Positions 23,304 through 33,622 of a DNA stretch of 64,000 nt are shown here, in pieces. The position numbers and the translations under genes are program-made. Position 1 is the first letter of the stretch. Each line of letters opens with the position of its first letter. The notes below the pieces were generated by a model. The model had not been told where the DNA came from. It saw only the letters and a list, made by a program, of their open reading frames with translations, and ran no database searches. Location of the stretch: assembly GCA_021029095.1 (NCBI GenBank), contig JAJOHG010000011.1, forward strand, positions 1 to 64,000. The letters are read 5' to 3'. The stretch comes from Phellopilus nigrolimitatus (lineage: Eukaryota > Basidiomycota > Agaricomycetes > Hymenochaetales > Hymenochaetaceae).

Positions 23304-23990
23304 TGAGGGGAGGCAATCCGTGCCAAAAGAGTGTGCATTTGTAGTTGTTTACATGTCTACCAAAAACGGAAATTTTGCGGCTCATGAGTGAAAGAAAGTT
23401 ACAGAACGATTTTTTGGGCTCAATTCTTCTCCGTTTTGCGATATTTAAGCTGGTAAATGCTCGGGTGATATGGGGCTGGGAGGTCTACAAGCTCGATTTT
23501 TTAATTTCTCCCCCAAAGTGTCAGAACAGCGGTCTTGCATGGTTGTTCTGACACTTTGGGGAAGAAATCAAAAAATCGAGCTTGTAGACCTCCCAGCCCC
23601 ATATCACCCGAGCATTTACCAGCTTAAATCTCGCAAAACGGAGAAGAATTGAGCTCAAAAAATCGTTCTGCGTGTTTGCATGTATGCGCGGGCATTCCAG
23701 TGCGCTGTGGTCACGTGCCAGCCGGAAATGCGCTCACCTCCCGCTGTTTTCTTTGCTATAAATCTTTCCTCAGAAAAAAGCTACAATATATCAAGTGATT
23801 ATTGTATTTATAGCCTTATAAAAAGTTTTATGGCTTTAAAAAAAAATAAAAGTCAGCAAGGAGTGGCTGAATTGCGTCAAGTTGACCATCTGTAGGTCTT
23901 TGCCACCGGAACTTCTTAAATTGGCATGTGCCGATCATTTGTCAGATTACAAAGCGTGCACACTCTTTTGGCAGGGATTGCCTCCCCTCA
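23304..23990. mobile_element. Foldback MITE-like DNA element
   Basis: The 687-bp element is bounded by 34-bp terminal inverted repeats (23304-23337 and 23957-23990) that begin TGAGGGGAGGCAATCC and differ at one position. It is flanked by a 7-bp direct repeat, ATGTAAG (23297-23303 and 23991-23997), consistent with target-site duplication. Inside lies a second, larger inverted repeat of two 127-nt arms. There is no transposase frame, so it would be non-autonomous. The 7-bp duplication does not decide the superfamily; hAT would normally give 8 bp. Confidence 0.85.
23402..23670. repeat. Near-perfect 127-bp hairpin inside the MITE
   Basis: Left arm 23402-23528 and right arm 23544-23670 are reverse complements with about four mismatches around a 15-nt loop (23529-23543). 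A transcript across it would form a long double-stranded RNA hairpin. Confidence 0.9.
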
Positions 23991-26340
23991 ATGTAAGACC
24001 TACACGGCGACTTTGATTCGAGATGATCGCCGCTCTTGACAACGGCGGCGTCGATCAAGGTCGATCATCTACGTCGGAATTTTATTGAAGAATTGAAGAA
24101 TGAAAATCTTCGCAGCGTACCTCTCCTTTTCCTGAAGCCTCAAAAGCTTATCCTAGGACACAAAATATGTCATGTCTCCACCTGCTAGCCATTTTTTTTC
24201 CTTTTAATTCGACTTCATAAGGAAAGACACCTAAGCCTCTTGTTCTTTTATACAACGATTTCGCAGGCCAATCCATTAGACGAGGCGCGGAAGCTATGTG
24301 GAAACAGACGATCACGCATTCCCTAACAGCCGCGATAATCAAGCTCGCCGTTCAAAAATATCCGCCTTACGGGTACTCTAAGTCTGGAATGGTCTAATAT
24401 CTGCATGAATCGCTACCAGATTCACCGTCTGTGACTATATAACGCATGCAAGTGAGCGTGCTCGTCGTACTCCACGTGCCCCTTTACGCGCAACCTATAT
24501 ATGATAAGAACTATCTATTGTATCTCCCTCCCCACCGCCCGGGGGAAGGGGGCGGACGCTTTCTGCATTTTATTTTGGGCCGTCCAAATGATTGGACAAG
24601 AAATTAGGCCAAGTTGCCCTGGGTCGCTACCCGACTCGATTTCGCTCAGGAGTCGAAAGGGAGATACGCTTTCTCCGAGCGAGCCCCATCATCTTTCTCA
24701 TCGACTTGCGGTGAGGAAGGTGCGAAAGATATGGCCATCAGTCATTCCGGGGATGTCTTGCGTTGTGATTCGGCCGAAACACTATCGTTCGCCTTTCAAG
24801 TAGTCCGTCGCCCAGTACCCATTCGCTTCGGTCGTCTGTCTGACGATGGGAGGGTGCTGTTAGAGGAGCGTCATGTGCTGTTTGCTAGTTAGCCTCCGCA
24901 CGGTTGCAATTCTCTTTATATCTGTGCTATGCCTAATCTCGTTCCGTGCGAAGTATTCATGGGTCCCCGCGAGGTCATAAAGCTTCTTGCATAATGCCCC
25001 CACACTTGAAGACATTAGGCTTACACATTCGATCTTCGTATCAGGTAACGTGTCAAAGAGATCATGCTGCTTTACCCACCATACTCGTCTGCTAACGGAG
25101 GGGAGCTATCTACGCTGAAAATTTAGCTTCCTGAGGTACTGTAGGTCTGTGCTTACTTCGGCGCTATTCAAGGCTTGGCTCGACCTATTTCTACAGGTCT
25201 TCCGACAAGCTCCACAGATTACAATACTGTACAAATATAAAAGCAGAAGCGTGGCTTTCCGGCCTTTGAATTGATAGCTTGTTTCTCCGTTTCCCGCTAT
25301 ACAGGAACTTTGCAATACGGAGCCATTCAAGCAAACGAAAAGCGACGTATGAGTCCACCACCTACTATGCACTTTTTTTTTCCAAATGAACTTCTATGAT
25401 AATAGAACTTGCAAGTCATAGCCATTCATTCTACTTCATACTTTTTTGAAGCATAGTACACAAGTAACATCGTCGATTAAGCTTGAGTCAATATATATGT
25501 ATGCATTGCGCAGGGTGGGAAGTGTAAGCATTTTTACAGTGACTGACGGAGGGCGACGGGCTAGCGGTAGAACGGTTCCGAGGAGTATTGCATTGCGGGA
25601 ACGGCTGATTGGACAAAAAGAAAGGAGTTTTCTGGAGGAAAGAAAAGAGAAACCCATTTGTCAGCGAATCTGGTCGAAAGAAAAACGAGAGTACGGAAGA
25701 TAAGTATACTATTTAAAAAAAAAAACGGAAAGCGAAGTTAGCCATCCTTGCAATTGCGAGTAACGGACGGCGACTTGAGAAATGACGGTGTGCCACAGGA
25801 CGTGAGGGTCACAATGCGGGAACAAGGAAAAATCACGAAAAAAAAGGTGGAACAACACGGAGTCGGTGTGGGTGTGGAATTAAGGAACGAGGACACAACA
25901 GTAGAGCTGCGAAAGTGATTACTTCGAATGAGAAAGACGAAGGCTAAAAACAAGGAAACGGTCCGTCAAGCTCCATTGAAATGAAAACAAGGCCTTTCCT
26001 CTCAAGGTCCAAATATAATCACGGAATACTGCGGACATTCTCAGGCGACCACACCCCATTGTTACATGCTGCTGATGAATCCGTTGCATAGGATGTGAAC
26101 GCAGCAAAGCACTCCAAACACCAAATATAACCCGGACGCACATCTACACGCGTGAGCGAATATCCGAATATATGGGGAATGCATTCAACTTCCTCCGCTC
26201 GATTGGAGGGGTATACGCACGAGTAGAGGAATCAGGAATAGAAAGAATGGAGGAGAAAGGAGGATGAAAATGATAATAGTTGAAAACGAAATAACTCACC
26301 ACATGCATGCAGAAGATAAAAAATAAAAGTCACCGGGACA
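23991..26340. other. About 2.3 kb without a convincing gene
   Basis: It includes a small stem-loop-prone segment near 24015-24075 (GATGATCGCCGC/GCGGCG..GATCATC) and a GC-rich block near 24535-24560. Open frames are short and lack motifs or splice continuity. The last 400 bp probably belong to the 3' flank of the transmembrane protein gene. Confidence 0.45.
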
Positions 26341-29055
26341 TCAAGTCCGGCTATCGAGCCTCTCCAATGTCTCTTGTGACCCAGTGTCCAAGCCATAAAG
26401 AGATGGCGGAAGCGGTACCCGCGATGGCTGTAGCGATGGGTAGGCTATTGAGGTCGAGCCACCCATAAAGTTTGGTTTCGGTGTGAGATTAGGTTGCGAA
26501 GGAGAGGAAATGAGATGAGAGGAAGGCGAGGACGGTATCGGAAGAGATGTAGAAGATGAGGTGAAATGATAGAGATTTAAAGGAAGTAGGCCCGTAGACT
26601 TTGATGTCGAAGGTGTAGGCGAATCAGACGTCAAAGACGCATTTGGCGCAACCGATGTACTCGCCATCTCTGAAGATGTACTCGAGCTAGCTTCAGGCGG
26701 CCGTGGAGCTGACGAGACGCCTAAGATGTCCGAGTCTATATCCTCTGCATTCGAATACCTCGACATTCTTACTGGGGGACCATCTTCGCCTCTATTTCCG
26801 TCATCGTCGAAGTCAAGTCCTAGCATTGGATCACTCTCTTCCGCAGTCGGCGAGTCGATAGGCAGTGGTCCGACAATGCCGCCATTCAAACTCCTCTCCC
26901 CTCTCGCTCCATCGAACCCAAAAATAGTGGTATTCATTTCGTCAGGCGGTGTTGGTGGCGGCCGATCTGCGTAGCTGCCTCCCGTAGTAGTTCTCTGTAA
27001 ATCAAGACTCGGCGTAGGAATTGCAATCACCGCAGGGAGAGCGGAAGGTACGGCTACAGGTAAACCCGCGCGGTTGACTGACAACACGAGCGGCGACGGG
27101 ATAATCGATGGACCGTCCGCAACATATGGCGGAGGAGATGCAGGTGTCGATCCAGGAAAGTACCGAGGGACGAAGGGCGCAGGGGTGGCTTGCGACATGA
27201 CAGGCTGACCATTCACTCTAGAGCGCCCAAACGCGCTCTCCTCCTCATTGTCGGGCCCATCTTCACCGTGGTCACGAGCAGTGAAGGTCTCTGCGAAGGA
27301 CGCATGGATCCGACGGTCGCGCTGTCGCGCACGGCGACGGCGGTATCTGATTGAGATACAAAGGCCGAGCGCGAGGACTGAAAGAAAGCCAACTGACCCC
27401 CCTACAGCACCAGCGAATGTGGCGATGTTATGGTCGCGCGTCGCACTATCAGGTAAAGTCAAAGTCGGGGAAGGGGAGGGCGAAAGTGAAGACATGGTCA
27501 GTCAGGTTTCGTCAAATGGTAAGGTGTAGAAGCTGGGGAGAAATGTAGAAGGGGAATGATGGGTGGATGTGGGCACGATAGATAACGGAGTAACATCAAT
27601 ACAAACGCTATAAACTACCTCATCCTTGGCGCACCACCCAACCACATCAAGATCTTCGCCGAGGATGAGGCGGTTATGCATTATAGAAAAGCCCAAAAAC
27701 AGACAGAACGTGATCAGCAACCAATCTCGTGCTGTGACGCTAGCACGGAACTGGATGCTGGCGGGGGAAGTGCTGGACGAAGAATTTTGGAAAAAAAAAA
27801 AGCCAAGAGGAGCACTCACGCATCTTCAGTATCGCTAGCAGATGTGCGCTGGCTTCCTGGTGCTGTCGCAGTGTCGCTTCCGGGATCGGCTGGATCGGAC
27901 ACTCCCGCTTCATACACAGCGTAGTCGAACAAAAACACGCTGTCCACACCGACGTTCACAACAAGCGTGTGCGTCATATTTTCCAGCCCAGAGACGCTGA
28001 AAACAGTAAAATTGGACAAGTATTTCTCTGAGTTTGAGCTGTTAACGGTGGGCGTCCCTGATTGCGCTGGATCTGGTTGGTGAAGGAACTGGCCGTGGGG
28101 CGTACCGTCCAAAACAAAACTAAGATTTGTGAACGTCGGTGTGGTATTAGGTGGTGCCGGGAACAAAGGTATGATCGCAAATAAAGAGATTGCGATTCCT
28201 TGATATTGGGAAGAACGTCGGGAGTTGCATATCAGCCAATCACAGTAGAAGCTTCGGAAAATCATATCTACAACTAACCTTCGAAAGTCAATGTCGCGGT
28301 AACTGGAACGTCCTGAAAGCCAGGGTCATCTGAATCATTTCCTTGCGTTTCAAATGGGTTTGTTTCGCCAGAGTCGCGTTCAAGTCGCAAGTGTCGGTCC
28401 GTAGAACGCTTTCTACTTCGACTTTTAGTTTTATATGCAAAATAGTGAAAGTTTGTCAATATAACGCAAGAAAAAAAAAGGACGAGGATAAAACGCACGA
28501 TCGGCTCCTCCGCTTTAAACGCTTCTTTCCACTTCCATCTCCGTCCTTTCCCTTTCCCTTTCCGCTATCGCTATCATTATTGCCGCTGTCGTCATCGACC
28601 TCACTAGTTTGCGCCGGCTGGACACTAGAAGCCGAGGTGAAAGTTGATATCAGAGTTGAGGTCACACTCGTCGTTGCCTGAGGAGCAGAACTAGTTGTCG
28701 TTCCGTCTCCATCCGTGTCGCCGACGGTGGGTTCATCATCTTCATCGGCGGTCGGGATGACATGTGTTCCGTCATGCCACGTACCGTCATGCGCAGTGCC
28801 AGTGTCTGGAGCAAGGCACGATGTACATGGAACTGTGCTGGCATGCCATGAAGTTGCAGGCGAATAAATAATGTACATGTCCGTGTCATCAAGCGTGACG
28901 TTTGTCTAATGCGGAGGTCAGTGTTTCTTTTCTTTTCCAAAGAATAGTCGAGCGCATTGGACAGATCACGGTTGGAAGAGAGGAAGAAACCATACCTGAG
29001 CATTCGAGGTTGTCGCCACAAGCACAAGTGCTATTAATGACAGAAGGAGTCGCAT
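26341..29055 (-). CDS. Secreted/type I transmembrane Ser/Thr/Pro-rich protein
   Basis: Five proposed exons, 29055-28996, 28905-28499, 28421-28279, 28198-27820 and 27445-26341, give about 697 residues. Exon 1 encodes a signal peptide (MRLLLSLIALVLVATTSNAQ). The ectodomain has several N-glycosylation sequons and a CTSC motif, a Ser/Thr/Asp-rich stretch and a second beta-rich part. A single transmembrane segment follows (FAGAVGGSVGFLSVLALGLC) with a basic stop-transfer (RYRRRRARQ), then a long Pro/Ser-rich cytoplasmic tail. This sensor-like layout is common in agaricomycetes, with no assigned function. The last intron (27819-27446) is unusually long at 374 nt; alternatively 27495-26341 could start independently at its own ATG. 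Confidence 0.65.
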
Positions 29056-30130
29056 AGGAGATTGGGTGCGACGACAGGAAGAGATTTCCCGCATTTTCAT
29101 CATCTTTATTCGGAGGACGATTAGTTATCTATCCTATAATGCCGGGAGTAGCACCGGAATTGATCCTTATATGACACCAGCGGAGGGATAAGAAAACAAA
29201 AGCCGTCGTCCGTACACTTATGTAGATGAAGAGTCAACCGATCGAACGGCACGAAAGCAAGGCTTTAGGGCGTCCAGACGTGAGAGGTGGGCGGTAGGAA
29301 CAAGATAGAAGAGCAGGACGCTCGTAAAGGCGGCGACAGAGAAGGGGAAAGAGCCTCGATTGGAAGAGGAAGGGGCTTGGGAAAGACAGAAGCAAGGTTA
29401 AATGGCGGACCAACCAGTGACTATTTGCTATCTTTGCCGAATTTATTCGCAGGGGCAGGAAGGTCGGGGCCACAAAAGACGTGCTCACGCTTGCATTCGT
29501 TAGGCTTGGTACAGCCGTGTATGGAGAAATATCACGACGCCAGTTCCACGCGAGTCGGAAAGACGTGGATTCGGGTTAAAGCCCGGGAATTTGAATGGGG
29601 AGATATCACATATCAGCTTCAAGCTCACAATGACCCGATGTACATGGAATGCTGAGTCGGCCAGTTCATCAGGTGTCCAGGTCCGCGCGCCCAAACTGCA
29701 GTCCAGGGCAATGTCCAAGCGGCAGTTGTCCGACGTCATAATACTGAAGCTTTAACCACCCATTGTTGACGGAGGCACTCCAACGGAGGCGCACAAGAGT
29801 CTATACAAGCTCGCAGGAAATACACGCCAGCAAGTGGTGAGAGTCTGCGTGTGTGTCGCGTAGCCCGAGCAGTGCGCTCTAAGTAGCCAGAAATGGAAAT
29901 TTATCGCGTAATCAAGATCATTCCCCACACGCTCTTCGTTCTTCCCGCCAGTTACATCGTCCAATAACGCGCCGAAACAATCGTCAGCGCACAGGTTTAA
30001 TTGGATTCCGTATTCGCATGGAACCCAGAAATGACTGCAGGATCTCCCTGAAAGCACTACCGATATACTTACTAGGACCTCAGGCTTTAATTCGCAGGCT
30101 CTAAACCTTGTCCTTCTAAATCAACCAACT
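29056..30130. other. Divergent intergenic region
   Basis: About 1.1 kb between the start of the transmembrane protein gene (-) and VPS36 (+). Frames on both strands are open for up to about 120 codons but show no motif, initiator context or splice continuity. The region should contain both promoters; no element was assigned. Confidence 0.45.
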
Positions 30131-33100
30131 ATGAGTGCACTAGCGCGGTACACTCATCCCGTCGATGGAACTATTCCGGTTCCTGCCCTTTTGTATGACG
30201 ATGAACAACTCCTCGCAAGCCAAGATGGCGTCGGGTTATATGACGGGTGAGTCCAGCTGCATTATTTTCACGAGTTGACTCTCCTCTACTATTTACTACT
30301 CGGGTCATGGGTTCTAACCCACATTCCCCACACTTCCTTGAAGCTCGCATGGACAACGTAAAACTGCGCTTTTATGGCCACTTGATCTCACTCCAGCTTT
30401 CAAAAATACCATTGGCACTTGCGATCTCTTTTTCATTCATCTTTAATCAGTCGTTCGTACATGCACGATCTGTCTCTTTATTCGCTGCACAAACAGTGGG
30501 CTCAACGGAAGCATTTTGCCACCGACCAATATCCGCGCGCGAAAGCGGCCCGCCCAAGTGTGCAGACGGCACTGATTGTTATTCATCGGTTCCGGCGAAC
30601 ATAGTCCGGAGCTCGCGCGAACTTCTCCTTTTTCGCGGTTGCGAGCAGACTTTTACACGCTTCGAAGAGGGTTATCATGGATGGCCTCGATATCTTCTGA
30701 AACTTCTCCTTTTATCAAGAAGAATAAATCGACTTCAATATGACACGAGGCTGCGAGACGGAGCGTTATGTCCGTCCTTCCTGAGTTTAAATATTTGTGA
30801 GCGGGCAGAATTTAGATGGTCGTCATCTTAATTGTTCGTTATCACATTGGAAATGTCTGCGAGCTTTTGAACTCGCCTAATTTTTTATTCTTCTCGCATC
30901 AGTTGGGCTGAATCATATTCCTTCATTACTATTTCATCTTATCTACTTTTCTCGATCTAAATTGAGGTTGACTATTTTCCACTTCGTAGCCCGAACAAAT
31001 CTGCAACCCACCAGTCCGGCAGCATCCATATCACATCACACCGCCTTTTTTTCATTGCCGGCGCGCCCTTCGCTTCGCCGATACACGCACCGCCGCCCGC
31101 AGCAGAGGGCGGCGCGTCAATCACGCTCGACCTTAATCACGTCACGCACACAGAAAGCTACGTCGGTTTCTTCACAAGCTCACCGAAGGTGACCCTGCAT
31201 TTGCGTGCGCCAGAACACAATAGAGTTGGCGTAGCTGAACGTCGTCCGTCGACAAGTTTCAACTCGGGTGTGGCGGAAGATGCTGCGAAAACAAGCACCC
31301 TACCCATCCCGCCAGGTCTGTCTAATTCTGTAAGTCCAGCACCAACGTTGTCAACAAATGCAGAGAATCCTTTTGAATTATGGGAATGCGAAATCTGCGG
31401 ATACCGCAACCCGCCCGGTCTATCTCCAGCGGCGCGCAGGGCGTGTGGGCTCTGCGGAATGCCTCGTTCAGCTTCGTCCTCTGCAACACCATCTTCTTCT
31501 ACGCCGCGCCAAACGTCTTCGCCGCGTACAGATGTCGATATCTCTGCTCCATCTCCAATGCTAATATCGTCCTCAAGGAGTGCAAAATCTTCGACTTTGA
31601 GTACAGGCATGAATGCGGCGCATTTGCTTTCGAAATCGCTTCCTTCGTCGAACGCGAGCTCACCTGCGCCGCTAGCCATTTCTCCGACTTCGCAAGCCGA
31701 CGTGCAGTTCGGAGGGCACGGAGGCGAAGGAAGAAGAAGACGAATGCAGAGTGCGCTCGCCTGTTCCGCTTGCACCTTCCTCAATCACCCGTCTCTTAGA
31801 GAATGCGAGATTTGCGGAACAGCTTTAGTCCAAGATGATCCAGACCCAGGATCGGACTCGGAGACGCAATTAACTGCGAACCCAGACCTACAACCGCCAC
31901 ACGTCTCATCGAAATCAGTGCCTACATCAAGATCCGCGTCTCCGGCTCTCGAGGGCAATGATAACGCATTCCCAACGGTTATTGACGATCGAGAGCGATA
32001 TATCAAGTTGAGCTTTCGCAAGGGTGGCGACAAAGCATTTTACGCGGCATTAAAGACTGCCTTGCAACAGAAAGAGTGGGAGGTCGGTGACATCATTTGG
32101 CTTGCTGCTTGGCTTGAAAGCTTAAGTCTATTTATTTACTCAAAAGGTGAAAGATGCTAAGTGGAGTGGGCCAGACCAGGAATCATCTGGTCTCTCTGGA
32201 ATTAGTGCGTTCGTTCGGCATTTCAAATCCTCTTGTACTGCAGCAATTGAAAAAAATGATTCTGTGTAGGCGGTATTCTACAAAATATCGACACTACCGT
32301 CATGCATGCTGAGCGCGGCATGTCTGATGCCTTCGAAGACCTTGAGGCTCTCATGTCAAAGGCTCAGGACATGGTGCGTTTAGCAAAGGGGCTGAACGAG
32401 CAGCTCACAGCAGCTACCCATGCGTCCGGAAACGCGGAGCCCCTCGAACCCGAGGAGGCGACCTTTGTGCGCTCCTCACTGGGGCAGCTTGGCCTGAGTA
32501 TGAAACATACTGCAGTAACAGCGGACATGAGCAAGGATGAAAGGAAGTACCTCGAACAACTAGCTGTGGAATTGGCAAGCGTACTTGAAGAAGGTGCAGA
32601 TGCAAATGTGCAGAATAGAAAAGAAAAGATGGGGATTATGAGGGAAAAGGGAATAATCGGGCTAGATGAGATATGGGGCAGATGGAATCGCGCGAGAGGT
32701 GTCTGTAAGTTGTCTTCGTTACATCTCTCGGTCTTAAATATAGGGTCTGACTTAAATGTTGCTCTATGCTTCAGCCCTAGTTTCACCGGAAGTTACTCTC
32801 AAAGCTCTTCCCTATCTTCCTTTACATACCACACCCCCAATAACTACGCGGACACTCACGTCAGGCCTGCGCGTCCTGCATACTCCTGCGTACTCTTCCT
32901 CGGCGTTTGCTGCACGCCTTGTTGGCCTGCTTGTTGACCAAGGCCCGCGCACGTTAACAGATGTTGCCAGCGTGGAGGGGCTCAGTGTCGGGCTTGTGGA
33001 CGAACTCGTGAAAGAGGTCGAGGAACGCGGCGATGTGTGCTTCGATGATCCAATGGCGGGAGTTAATGTCGGCGCGGGCGTGGGCGTTGAGACACGATGG

Positions 33101-33148
33101 TGGGCAAACTTGTTTGTGGAGTATGTGTGGGATGGACAGGTGGACTAA
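30131..33148 (+). CDS. VPS36: VPS36, ESCRT-II subunit with GLUE domain and two NZF fingers
   Basis: Five exons join in frame to about 691 residues: 30131-30246, 30990-32082, 32147-32204, 32270-32704 and 32775-33148. The split GLUE domain starts ARYTHPVDGTIPVP, continues SGSIHITSHRLFFIAG and SITLDLNHVTHTESYVGF, and ends YIKLSFRKGGDKAFYAALK. Two NZF zinc fingers are inserted in it: WECEICGYRN ... CGLCG and CSACTFLNHPSLRECEICG. The second has the Thr-Phe pair used for ubiquitin binding. The EAP45-type winged-helix region follows (ALMSKAQDMVRLAKGLNE ... VDELVKEVEERG). ESCRT-II sorts ubiquitylated cargo at endosomes. The first intron is 743 nt, far longer than its neighbours, and the donor of intron 2 (GTCGGT) is weak. 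Confidence 0.92.
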
Positions 33149-33293
33149 GGGATGAACACTGTATATACGTGCCTTGCTTACAGTGGTTCTATTTTCGAAG
33201 TAAAATCTTGGCAAGTACAATTGGTACATGAGCTCTCTGAACGTTTTCCCGTTTTTCGGTATTCTCTTCAAGACAGTTCCGAGCCTAAAACGC

Positions 33294-33325
<32 letters not shown>

Positions 33326-33622
33326 ATTGACTGGGAATCACTGACGTGAAGAAGAGTGAACTGGAAGGCACAATGAACGCCAATTAGTGATATTTTGTGT
33401 TGTGACGATGAATATAATATCGGAAGCCACTCACTCGGTTTGAGCAACTTTAACTTTAAGCAACCTTCCGGTTCTTTACCACGTCGGTGATGGGCCAAAT
33501 TGGAAGAAATGGCGGCAGCCCGTCACAAAGTGTAATATGGTGTAACTTCAACAACCGGACAAAGTAGACATTATCGATACACTATCCGAAGAATATGCTA
33601 CATACAGATGAATAGAAAAGTT
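33149..33622. other. Convergent intergenic region with poly-C tract
   Basis: 3' flanks of VPS36 and MRD1; the notable element is the 30-base C run listed separately. Confidence 0.7.
33295..33324. repeat. Homopolymer run of 30 C
   Basis: An uninterrupted run of 30 cytosines follows AAAACGCA and precedes GATTGACTGG. True length is uncertain because such runs are hard to sequence. Confidence 0.9.

Noticed and set aside
30247..30831. 194-codon frame inside VPS36 intron 1 as a separate gene
   Set aside because: It has no ATG at its start, begins at the splice donor and shows no domain; kept only as a finding about intron length.
33268..33498. Gly-rich small protein across the poly-C run
   Set aside because: Poly-Gly or poly-Pro is a direct reading of the homopolymer.
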